The notes below the pieces were generated by a model. That model worked only from the letters and a program-made list of their open reading frames with translations, made no database searches and was not told the origin of the DNA. The position numbers and the translations under genes are program-made. 64,000 nucleotides of DNA from Brugia malayi (taxonomy: Eukaryota > Nematoda > Chromadorea > Rhabditida > Onchocercidae): assembly GCF_000002995.4 (NCBI RefSeq), contig NW_025062285.1, forward strand, positions 186,001 to 250,000, in the 5' to 3' direction. Shown here in pieces: positions 25,701 through 36,384 of the stretch; position 1 is the stretch's first letter, and each line of letters starts with the position of its first letter.

Positions 25701-25896
25701 TCTATAATCAAACAGATTTATTACATTAGAAAACTTCACCGCTAATATGATTGAATATAAAATAAAATAGTGATAATTCTACTGATTAACTGGATATATA
25801 TGCAAAGATCAATTTCACCTCCTTTCTTTTATCCTCTCCTCTCCTTTCCTTTTTTTTTTCTTTAGCTTAATTTCTATCTGCTTAAATTTATACTTT
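22755..25896. other. pbrm-1 3' UTR and convergent intergenic region
   Basis: The first 0.8 kb is probably the pbrm-1 3' UTR; an AATAAA lies at 23519-23524. The rest is very AT-rich with homopolymer runs and no convincing exon on either strand. A 22-codon ATG ORF at 23931 (MSEKRRLKKL) follows an acceptor-like aaaag but has no partner exon. Confidence 0.5.
23519..23524 (+). terminator. pbrm-1: Likely poly(A) signal of pbrm-1
   Basis: A canonical AATAAA about 765 bases after the stop codon; the first exact match that I see downstream. The long UTR makes this uncertain. Confidence 0.4.
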
Positions 25897-26253
25897 TTAC
25901 TGCAGTATCGTTTTGTGGAATTTCCTTTCTGCTTCTAATAATTCCAATGACATTTCGAATCTTTTGAATTGCAATGGATAGTTTCGTTGAAGCAATCCTT
26001 TACAGATCACCTGGATGAATGAAAACCTCGTTCGAGGGTTACAAAGGACTACCGAAAACCCGAAATTTTTGTTCGTTTTATAAGGAACCCTTTCCTCATG
26101 TAGTTTCATTTTAGACAAAATCTTTTTCTCATCAACGGATTTTGTTTTCTTTTCCTTTAATGGAGATAGATGTAAGGTTGGTAGCAAGCGGTGAACACAA
26201 TTTTGATAAGCGTTTGACGTGCGTTTATCTACAGATACTTGATGACAATGCAT
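25897..26253 (-). CDS. Hypothetical 118-codon ORF downstream of mif-1
   Basis: An ATG-to-TAA ORF of 118 codons in strongly AT-rich DNA, longer than most chance ORFs here. It is Lys/Arg- and Leu-rich with no signal peptide or membrane segment, and I do not recognise the family. It contains an acceptor-like site (tttcattcatccag, ending about 26010), so it may include a real exon rather than be coding throughout. It lies 219 bases beyond the mif-1 stop on the same strand and overlaps a 66-codon ORF (26229-26429) in another frame. It could be part of the mif-1 3' region and non-coding. Confidence 0.25.
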   Translation of the reverse strand: MHCHQVSVDKRTSNAYQNCVHRLLPTLHLSPLKEKKTKSVDEKKILSKMKLHEERVPYKTNKNFGFSVVLCNPRTRFSFIQVICKGLLQRNYPLQFKRFEMSLELLEAERKFHKTILQ

Positions 26254-26324
26254 GCGCTCTCTCCCAGCAACCAGTCATAAATAAACGTTTCAGCCAACTT
26301 TGAATGATTTGAAGAATGATTGAA

Positions 26325-26330
26325 TTTATT
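26325..26330 (-). terminator. mif-1: Possible poly(A) signal of mif-1
   Basis: AATAAA on the minus strand about 145 bases after the mif-1 stop codon. Transcript end not proven. Confidence 0.5.
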
Positions 26331-26471
26331 GCCCAACAAATAATATTCTGTCTCAAACCCTTCAGATAACAAATTAGAAACGTTTAAAAACAAAAATGTT
26401 AAATAAAAAAATTGTAAATAAAGTTTCACTGAAGTTCACGAACTTCCAGAAATGATAATTTCTTCAGTAAA

Positions 26472-27572
26472 TTATCCAAAAGTAGATCCATTAAAAGCCA
26501 TTGAAGACGCTTCGATATCCACAAATTCGATGTAGCATCTGAAGAACAACTCTCCATTTTTTCCAAATTTTGCGAAAACAGCTAACCAACCAAAAAAGAG
26601 AAAAAATCAAGAAAGAAGTGACAAAATTTTTGACAAAATTAAGCAACTAATTTTCATTTTCAAAAGATGTAGATTAAAAAAATTGAAGTAAACCGATTCT
26701 TCGGAATTTTCAGCTCATCAGCAAGCAATTTGTACAATTTCTCTGCGTGCGAATTATTGACTTTAGGGCCAACACAACCAATCGATTTCAAGACACATAC
26801 AGCACAGGGATCCTCACTTCCTCCGAACACCATCGCTTGTCCACCATTCACATGGATTGATACATACTAAAAATAATAAAAAAGTGTAAGCATGAAAATA
26901 TAGTCACTATATAACCATCATTTTCATTATCCTCCATCCTCACCATCTAAAAAATCCATAATCCGGAAATGCAAATGAGGCAAATAATGAATACACGGAC
27001 TTCTGTAACCCTTAGCATATTTTATTTTCCCATATTTGATAGAAATCTGATTTAACTAAAGATCGAACTATCGTGTGATTCATTCTGCTTTATTTAATCC
27101 TCACAATTTGAATATCACAACTGTACAATACCTTATAATTAACGTAGCATAAGCTAGTAGCAAGCATAACATGAATTCCAAGAGTGAAAGTAATAAGATA
27201 ACTCTAGCACTACAGAAGTCAAAAGAAGAAATGTGAACACTGCTCAAGATGTACCGTTAGAAATTAAATTGAATACGTTTGAAAACTGAATCCTTTAATC
27301 TTTACATGATGTTCTTCTGGAAGAATTAGAAATAAGTTTAGGATCATACTAGTCTTCCCTTTATCTCTCTCTCCCTCTTTCTTTCTCTCTCTCTCTCGAT
27401 CTTATAACAGTTTCAAGTTCCATTACAGAAAAAACAAAAATTTGACGGTCAAAAGCCCACTTACACTTTCCGGTTTTCCAAGTGCTTTTGCAACCACATT
27501 TGATGCCTTCTTTAGGAAAGCACTCGAAATGCTATTCTGCGGTATGTTTGTATCAATCGTAAAATATGGCAT
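26472..27572 (-). CDS. mif-1: Macrophage migration inhibitory factor homologue MIF-1, complete, 115 aa
   Basis: A small cytokine-like tautomerase that filarial worms secrete; parasite MIFs act on host macrophages. Three exons: 27465-27572 (36 codons, phase 0), 26694-26866 (173 bases) and 26472-26538 (ends TAA), all with clean GT-AG borders and agreeing phases. The protein starts MPYFTIDTN; removal of Met would expose the N-terminal Pro that acts as catalytic base in the family. The CAVC motif at residues 57-60 matches the CxxC redox motif of mammalian MIF. NGGQAMVFGGSEDPC and the C-terminal NGSTFG are typical. The length equals the usual 115. There is no signal peptide, as is normal for MIF, which leaves cells by a non-classical route. 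From memory the sequence matches Brugia/Wuchereria MIF-1. Upstream is a 67-bp minisatellite; no clear trans-splice acceptor is visible before the ATG. Confidence 0.97.
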
Positions 27573-27654
27573 GTTTTCCGGAATCCACACTTTTTAAGTA
27601 GCTGGAACTTGTTTATGAATATATAACAACAGCAAACTCAGAAAACAAAAACGG

Positions 27655-28140
27655 AGGGGGAAACTTCTCGTAGAAGGAACTTTCTGGAATAACAAAAACA
27701 ATCTAAATGCGACAGATAAAGGGAGAGATGAAACACGGTAAAGGAAGAAAAGAATTTCTATAGAGGGAGTACGGTAGGTAAGGGGGAGGGGAATTTCTTA
27801 CAGAAGGAAGTTTCCAGAATAACAAAGAAATCTGCTAAGTAGGATCGATAAAAAGAGAGGGAGATTCTACACCGAAGGAACTTCTGAACACGATCAATAA
27901 AAAGGGAGGCACTCCTCACAGAAGGAATTTTCCGGAATAACGAAAACAATCTGAACACGAACAATAAAGAGGGAGGCACTCCTCACACAAGGAATTTTCC
28001 GGAATAACGAAAACAATCTGAACACGAACAATAAAGAGGGAGGCACTCCTCACAGAAGGAATTTTCCGGAATAACGAAAACAATCTGAACACGAACAATA
28101 AGGAGAGGATTCTTGACAGAAGGAACTTGCCGGAATGCAG
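27655..28140. repeat. 67-bp minisatellite upstream of mif-1
   Basis: Units beginning gggaggcactcctcacag start at 27904, 27971 and 28038, giving a 67-base period with near-identical copies. More diverged units sharing agaaggaa...ttccggaataac extend from about 27655 to 28140. Because 67 is not a multiple of three, the minus-strand ORFs here change frame from copy to copy and are not genes. The array lies 80-570 bases upstream of the mif-1 ATG. Confidence 0.85.
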
Positions 28141-28502
28141 TTAGCTCACCACCAACCAATCCTGGAACACTAATAACAAATTAGCAACACGTTGTGGAAC
28201 AGAAAGGAGGATGAGAGAGAAGAGGGAATGAACTCACTGTGTTTTCTCTGGAGCAGTAAGAGAAAGGGAAAGACGAGAAAGAGAACGGAGAAATAGGAGG
28301 AATGTTACCGAAGTAACGGACAGAGAGTTGCTTGCTAAGGAGGAAGACAGACGGACAAGTCAATCGATGGTGTCTGTATGTCTGTCACAGATTGTGACAA
28401 TTTGTGGAAAATTCGAGAATATTCAAAACAGAACCATTGGCATTGATGTAAGATTTGATGATTTGTATTTGTTTTCAAAGTGAAATTTCATTCCATCTTT
28501 AT

Positions 28503-28565
28503 GGCTGTTTTCTGGAAATGTTTGGCTGTTTTCTGGAAATGTTTGGCTGTTTTCTGGAAATGTTT
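28503..28565. repeat. 21-bp tandem repeat, three perfect copies
   Basis: The unit ggctgttttctggaaatgttt is repeated exactly three times (28503, 28524, 28545). It is flanked by unique AT-rich sequence and encodes nothing convincing. Confidence 0.9.
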
Positions 28566-28741
28566 GAAATTTGCTGTGAGTTTTCGAAATTAGAATTTCT
28601 TTGTTTAAAGTTTTGTAAAATTGGAAAATTTAAGAAAAACTTCACAACAATAAATATGGGCGTGGTGGGAGGGAACGCTAAATGAAAATGGAAAAGAAGT
28701 TGAAGTTGCATTTATTAAAGGGAAAATCAATAACAATATGC

Positions 28742-28742
<1 letters not shown>

Positions 28743-28776
<34 letters not shown>

Positions 28777-28797
28777 AGGGAGGGAGAGAGAAGAAGT
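28743..28797. repeat. GA microsatellite with GGGA section
   Basis: An uninterrupted (AG)n run followed by four gggag units and more GA. Confidence 0.85.
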
Positions 28798-28799
28798 TG

Positions 28800-30126
28800 A
28801 AACACGGTGTTAAGAAAGTACGAATGTACAATCACGAAAATATATTATTACGGAAATGCAAAATCCAGCTACGTCATTACGGACACGGAAAGCATCGAAT
28901 GTGTGAAGCACCGAAGATAATGCTCATAAAATCTATCCGGCCGGATTGTTTGTGGGACATGGACTATCCTATTGATTTGACTGTTGAACGGTCAGAAATC
29001 GTTCATTGATTACAATCATTTATTGACGTCATCTAATTGATATCGACGATTATAAAACTAACTTAACAATTCGAATTGTTTGACTTTAATTTAATTAACT
29101 TGTTAGTAATTTTCTACTGATTCTTCAATATTTATGTGAGGATACATGAATTAACACACTTGCTAAAAGATTATTGTGTTGGTTTAACTAGATTAAATAA
29201 TTCGAACTGATGACAAATGTTCTGGTCATTAACACTAAGTGTCAAAGTTAGCTGATACGGTAAATGTGAACGAACTTTTCCTGAAGTTATGTGAGCTGAG
29301 CGGTTACTGTGATGCTAACATGATGCATAGAAAGACAGACATTAGTGAATTTATGTTTTGGAATTTGCAGAAGACTGGTGAAGTTAGAATATGATATGCG
29401 TTATCGTGCAGTAAGTGTATGCTTTTTTAATCCCGCGGAATGAAAATTGAATTTTTTTTAATCCACGAAACAATGAAACTGTTCGAAATTCAAGAATTCT
29501 CGTAGAAATACTTATCCGCTATCTAAAGTAACTTTTTTTTCAATTATTTAGCTTGATGATATTACGTTCCACATTTTCGCTCATCAAATTTTGCCAAAAA
29601 ATAATTCTCTCAATTCTGTTTTTTATTATACGGAAAAAAGTACACTGAAAATTTTGAATTTTCATATTAGAGATGACATTGACAGTAGATTTGATTGGTG
29701 AATGAATAGAAATTAATTCTTAGAAACCAATTTGTTCGTTTTTTCCTTTGCGAGTGAATGCATTCTTATCTAAAGTATTATCTAGAGTATCTTATCTTAT
29801 CTATCAAGAATACAAAAAAGTATCTTTTCCCTACACTGTTAATACATTCTGAATGCAGTTGGATCAGGCTTAGGCTTAGTGTACCTCAACATTTCCTTTC
29901 TTTAGTATTTTTTTTTCTGCAGCTCTTAAAGAGATTCAATTTCATTTCAGTGTTACTCTCAGTACATAAATACAATGCAATTATTGAAAAATGGACAACA
30001 TTTTGAATTAAAAAACAATAGTTTGAAGTAATGTACCAAAGTTGTAGTTGAAGAAATGAAGGATTGTGACCGAATTCTTCCGTTGATCTTCCCTCTGAGT
30101 GGTATATCGAATACTACAAGAAATGA
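28800..30126. other. Intergenic, no gene seen
   Basis: AT-rich unique sequence. A 70-codon plus-strand ORF at 28797-29009 has no splice context or family resemblance and is not accepted. Confidence 0.5.
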
Positions 30127-33100
30127 TGTTGGGACGAACTGCGACTTATTTTATCAGTGTCGGTGGTGAGATTAGGCTAGTGTCATGTGCTTCACAAAAT
30201 ACACAGAGGTTAAATTGATCCCAACACTAGATTTGTCACTAATACTGGTGATTTTCCCAGTTATCGGGATAATCGATTCATTGATTGTTGCTGCACTCTC
30301 GAACACAGCAATGCTTATGTGGTGCTGCATTCTCGAATACAGTAATGTTTATGTGGATGACAGCTGATAAAGTTTGATCATGAAGAACACACAAAAGTTG
30401 AACAACTGTTTCCTTTCTTATTCGAAAGGAGAAATATGATGTGGTTCGTGAAATTTGGGATTCAGCCTGAATGTAGGTTATGGTTTAGAGTGGAATTGAA
30501 GTTTCGTATGCTCAAGAATCTTTCTTGTTTGTTATTGTAGACGAATAGGTTGAATAATAGGTCTGTTGTGACGAATTTATTTGCGAACAACCACAATTAT
30601 AGGTATTAATCTACAGCAACAATACTGATAATTTCGCCGAATTGTAGCTTAATGGTAAGGAAAACACTGATAAAACTGATTGAGACGAAGGATTTAAACC
30701 TTTATATGGTGGCACTGACTTACAATAAGAGCATGATTATTGAGTAAGGAGCTGTCAGATAATTTTTACTCTTATATTAGTAAGTTTTAATATAAGAATG
30801 ACTATTAGCTTAGAAAATCTTTACAATATTCAACATTGCAAGCAAATTTGATCTGGAACAGACGAGTAGTTTTTAAAACATATTTAAACAAATCCTTTGT
30901 TGTTAGTTAAAAATGTCTAGAAAAGCATAAGCTCAACTATAATGGGAAGATGAGTTTGAAATAATGATTGCTTACATGGTAGATAATTTGAAACAATTTT
31001 ACATTGCTAATATTTGATTAAAACGAATTTTAGTATTATGGATTAATACAATTTTATTTGATATATTTTATTTGGAGGTTCGCGAGATTACTTCGAGTTT
31101 CGTGACATGTGACGCTAGAAATATCGTTATTATGACGAAATGACCGTCAAGAATTCATTGTACAGTAAATTTCAAAATATCAGAAGAAATGAACGAAACA
31201 GAAACAATCGAAGCGATTGAACACATCCTCTGATAATTAGAAACCATAAGGAAGAATTTGATCTGGAAATGACTGCTGAGAGAAATCTCTGAAGATATAC
31301 CAGAAAAAACAAGAGGATGAATCTTGGTCAGTCAACAAATTAAGAAGTTGTCTGGGAAAAATAGCGAGAACCGAGAAAGATATGGCTCGAACCGGAACGT
31401 GCAATCACGGATTGGAAAAGGATTCCGGTGCATGTAAATGAGAATCAGCAGTTTAGAAGACAAAAAGAAAAGGAACCTTGGTCCAGTCGCGTGAGGATCA
31501 AATGATAACAAATGATTCTGAAAGACAATGAGAAAAAGAATCCAAATCGAATTCAGTTAAGAGAAGAAGGAAAGAATGTCATTTTGCAAGAAGGATGACA
31601 AATATGAAGTCTATTCCACCGCGAAAAAGCGGTAGAGTATTTGAGTGAAAATCAATATGCAGCTAAATTACCTTCAAAGTGAATATATAGCAAGAAACTG
31701 CCAAAAACTAAAGAAGCTGTGTTTTCTCTGCAAAGGATAGCATAATTCAACAGCATATATTGACTATCACAGAGATGTCAATTCAGGAAAAAAGTAAATG
31801 AAAAAGAAATGAGTTCAATAATAATAATAACCAATCTAATAATTTTATGAAAGGACTAGTGAGTAAATCAACAAAATTTAGATAAAATACAGAAGAAAGA
31901 AGACGAAAAGCTGGAGAAAACTGAATCAGAGCACTGGTCTAGCAAAAAGCCAAATTGAAAGAAGTAAAAATTCACTGTATATTCAGAAGGACGTTCATTT
32001 ATGATAGCTGAATGATGCAGGCCGAAAAAGCTAAAACAAATAAAAGTGAGAATAGCAAAGAATAGCAAATAAGCGGAAGAGGCAATAGCAAAGTTCAATT
32101 TATTCGAATTTTATCCAGCATCTTGCAAAAGTGCAAAATGAATTTAAGTGGTAATTAAACGGTTAGCGTTACAGCGATAAATAACACTTCTTGAACAACA
32201 ATTATCAACGCGAAGGTAGAAGAAAAAGCAGCACTGCAATCGAAAATTGCTAGAAGATTAAGTTAATGACGAAGGGAAAAGAAAACTTGAAAGATAGAAA
32301 GAGATATTTACGGAATATCAAATGAACAGGAACAGTTTTCATTAAGGAAATTTGCAAGAATTACGATTTAACGAAGAATGATGTTTCTTAGCAGTTTTAT
32401 TGCAATGGAAAAGTTATCTGAAATAAATTCAAATTCAAAACAGCGTAGAATATAACTTTGGATAATCATCATTAGGCATTTTTCAGGTTTTTCTCCGTTT
32501 CAGAAAATCCATCATTTAATTATCATAACAGAAGAAATCGAACTAGTATTGATGCTGAGTGAAGTATTTAGAATGATTCTAGAAGAATGAGTTTAACAGT
32601 TATGTTATGCATTCGATTCAGAAATTGATTTCACCATGTAAAGAAGAAACCTCGCTGGAATTAGAAATTGCAGTTGAAGAATAGCTTGAAAGGGATACAA
32701 TGACAGAAATGCATCAAATACATTGGACGTTGGAAAAAGAGAACTCAAACAGATCAGAAGAATGTGGTAGCGATCGATAGCGACGATCTGTCGAAAGCTG
32801 AACAAGATGACCTGAAAGTATTTGGCTTCTTCGGTTAAAAATGTCAGTGAAGCCGAAAAATGTAACTAGTTGTAAAGGAATATTAGCTTGATCAGATAGC
32901 CAAAAAAGGTGTGTCTACATACGGAGACACGTCTCGATTCATACGTAAATACAGAAACAGGTATGAGCAAAGATCATAAGAAGTTGACATTTCAGATGGA
33001 GTTCACCACCAGAAGGCTTAAAAAGAGTAGATCGACAGATAGTTCTAACAGATTCTATTCGGCAGTTTGTTCGGCAGACTATTCGGCACATTCGACTATT

Positions 33101-33270
33101 CGATAGTTACCCGCATGACTAACAGTTTGACAGAGGATTGATAGTGACGTAAAAGTGCTACAACGTAATGTACGTTCAGTAGACTGCTGGTGTAATTCTT
33201 GGAAGCGTGATATTGTGTGATATCGTAGGAAATCAATAAAAGTACTATTCACACTGTGTGTAATTACAAC
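30127..33270 (+). mobile_element. Probable decayed BEL/Pao-like LTR retroelement (gag region and 3' end only)
   Basis: The left edge reads TGTTGGGACG and the right edge ends TTACAACA, giving TGTTG...CAACA ends. Before the right edge is a polyadenylation signal (caataaaag, about 33231), as in an LTR. At about 31074 is tggaggttcgcgag, which begins with TGG as a primer-binding site does. It is followed at 31140 by a short ATG frame (MTVKNSLYSKFQNIRR), then a Lys/Glu-rich stretch with many stops. At 31720-31743 the frame reads C-F-L-C-K-G-stop-H, resembling a broken zinc knuckle of gag. No reverse transcriptase, integrase or protease could be found and the 5' LTR copy is not recognisable. The element is dead and internally deleted if real. 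The family name is an inference. Confidence 0.35.
30290..30358. repeat. 34-bp tandem duplication
   Basis: Two copies of gctgcactctcgaacacagc-like sequence start at 30290 and 30324 and differ at a few C/T and A/G sites. Confidence 0.7.
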
Positions 33271-35513
33271 AAAATTTTTTTTTTTTTGTTTCTTGCCCGC
33301 ATTAAATTTTATCCGACATCACATACGTCAATGTTGTGTTGTAGATATAGATCAGATGGAATGATCTGTATCTAATCTGTAACTTCTCGACTTAATCTTA
33401 ATCTACTTTGAAAACGAATTTGAATTGAGAATTCATTGTAATTGTCATTTATCATTCTTAGGTAAGCATTACATTTGGTTCTTGAACAAACCAAACTGAT
33501 GTATTTGCGTTCTTTTTTTGAAATTTCAATGTACACATATTCGATAAATTATTAAACTTGGATATAATTTCAATTGCATTATTTGAGTTCTTATTCAGGC
33601 AACGATTCATTTTGCAGAACAATTTAAAAACAGAAATCGAATTACTTCAACCAACAATTAACAGTTGTACTTCCGGTAAATTTGCTTGTTTAATGCTTAA
33701 CTTTTCAAAGCCCATTTTGTTCACTTGTTTATCTTTGATTTTTTTTTTGTTAAAAATTTAACTTTTATTCGTAAATTGAAACTTTGCGATAAAACACGAA
33801 CTCATCAAAGAATAAACACACTGGAAACTGTCACTCCCATGATTTCTCCAATTAAAGTTCCTTCTGACTTTTTTTTTGGTCATAAATCCAGGAAATGAAG
33901 CAATACAAAATACGATGATCATTTCTAGACCTTAGTTTAGCAGAATTAGCTGTGATCATTTTCACAAAATGAAGCTAAACAGAATTTATTCGACTTCATT
34001 GAAATAAACTTTCATGTTTGCCAGCCAAGAAAGCTATCATTCAATTACAAAACCGACCAATACAATCATTAAAAGCTTCCGCTTAATGATAGTAAATAAT
34101 AATAAAAGTAATAATTAACAATAATAATAATAAATTGGTAATGATAATAATTATAATATAATCAAATATTCATCAACAATCAGTGACATATGATATCCGT
34201 GAGACGATGGTGGACGAATCCTTAGCAATATTCATTGGCCGAATTTATTCTTATCAATGATAAATCCATTATTTTGTAATCAAGAAATATTAGGAACAGG
34301 AAGCGATAAGAATCGGAAAACAAATTCATCGTAAAGTAGCAGAGGGCACTCAACTTACACTGTTTAACAAACCAGAAAGCGCAAATGATACCATCTGCAC
34401 AGATTTACCAAAAATTTTTGCAAAACTATCGCCTAATCACATTAAAACTCAATTATTGAAAGCAAAAAAAAAAAAATCAAAACCAAATCGTTTCCGATTC
34501 AATCATTGCTATGCGTATACACTTGAGATTTTTAAATATTGTTGTTGTAAGGAATGGTTAAAACTTTGCATAATTCACAAAAGAATCCCAAACATACAAC
34601 TCCATCTGGACAAGAATTTTAAATATTAAAACTTACAAAAATAGATTTTAGCAAGCGAAATATGAAACACACAAAAATTATAAATGAAAATATCAAACAA
34701 GAAAAAGTTTAACCAAAGGATGTCCACCCTAAATTAATATTTCTCTTTCATTTCTTTTCAAAAGAATTAAAAAGACAAACAAAAGTGTGTCCGTATACTT
34801 TTGAAAAGAATCAAAATCCAATTCTCAAAATCATTTCTTCAAAGGACTATATAATTCGACAGAATTCTTTTCTGAAAAAAAGAATTCTATCAGGCTAGTA
34901 TATCAAATTCAGAGAACTAATTAAAAAATGTACATATTTTGATAAATTAAGTGTATTGGCAGTTAGAGGTGTTGCAGACCATAGCGTGCCTTAATATCAG
35001 AAGTAACAAAATACAATTGGTCAAGACTTTCAGAGAAAAATAATGACAATAAAAATTCAGATGGGACTAAAATATAATTAAACAGACCACAATCCAAAAC
35101 TTGGGCAGCTGTCCCCAAAAATTTTACCATCCCGGTATCTTTGTCTTTGTTCTTTCCTGGGAGAGGAGAAAGAAAATGGAAAAAAGGATGAAGGATATCC
35201 TGTGAGAAAATGTATCTGAAAGCACCAAATATAAAAAAAAATTTTCCTAATACTGAATGTTTCGTAAGAAATTGATCGAATCTTCATGGAAATTCAGCAG
35301 ACCAATCCAAAAGATGTAAAACTAAGCTTTTAGATAAAAAGAACGAAATTAAGGTCCTTTAATTTACCTAATCTATATATTGAATGCCTTCATCTTTTTT
35401 GAAAACAAGAATACGCTGTAGGCTTCACTTTCTATTTACATTTTTGGATTATTATCCTCAGGATTAACATGCAAGAAAAACTGAGGTGCATAACGTGTGG
35501 TAAGAAAAAATAG

Positions 35514-35545
<32 letters not shown>

Positions 35546-36384
35546 AAATCAATTCATTTAAGCATTTAACATACAATAAATAATTTGCAGAATGAAGTAT
35601 AAGAAAGACAATACTATGTCATTATTTCGAACTCCACCTAATCCATTCCCAGTGCAGCACACCGAACTTTGGATGCTGCCTTCAGAAGTTGCTCGAATCC
35701 AGTTCTGAAGGAAATTGTTCATCAAGCTTATGACAAATTAGCCGAACTTCAGGACATAAATGTCAATCTTCAATAACAACACCCATGTAATAATTTTTAA
35801 TCTTAGATGAGCCGTAGATAACTGCAAGACTTCAGAACAAAAAATAAGCATTCATTCTACTGATTCTTATATCATACATTAACTACCTTAATTATTTAAT
35901 TTACAATTGATTCTACTCTCTTACTCATAGCCACTCACATATTTTTCATCAGACTACTATTAGATTTATACTAATGAGACAATATATGGCCAAATATTAT
36001 GTTTATAAACGTCATTGTAAAGAAAAGTTGCAATAGTCATGACGAATTTTCTCCCATGACATCTGAAGTGAAATAATACATGAGAGACGAGACTATATTA
36101 TGCTGTAGGGATGTGAAGAACGACTAATTCACATATAATTCATTGCACTTTATGAATGTATCTGATTCAGATAAACAGCGATTAATTTAAATTCTCTGCA
36201 GCATCGCTTTCTTTGTTCATTCTTTCAATAATGGTTTTTTTTGTTTCATTTTTTACTGTGAGTATAAAAGACAAATAATTCGACTTTCAAAAAAATTAAC
36301 ATCTGACTTAGTAAGAGTATCAATTAGAAGAATAGGCATGATGGCACATGTTTAAATGCTAACAAAAGTTCAAAAATATAAAGC
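33271..36384. other. Intergenic, AT-rich, no gene seen
   Basis: Contains an AAT-type microsatellite (about 34096-34160), a poly(A) tract (35517-35544) and unique AT-rich sequence. A slightly GC-richer stretch at about 35640-35760 is not open over any useful length on either strand. Confidence 0.5.
35517..35544. repeat. Poly(A) tract
   Basis: An uninterrupted run of about 28 A. A similar run is at 53160-53186. No retroposed gene body could be seen next to either. Confidence 0.8.

Noticed and set aside
27758..28098. Minus-strand ORFs with repeated FRKIPSVRSASLF-like peptide
   Set aside because: The repeat period is 67, so the frame shifts every copy; this is a non-coding minisatellite.
27655..28140. 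Direct repeats considered as a CRISPR array
   Set aside because: Units are contiguous with no spacers, and the host is a eukaryote.
28797..29009. 70-codon plus-strand ORF (MKHGVKKVRMYNHENILL...)
   Set aside because: No homology, no donor or acceptor, and it starts inside a GA microsatellite edge.
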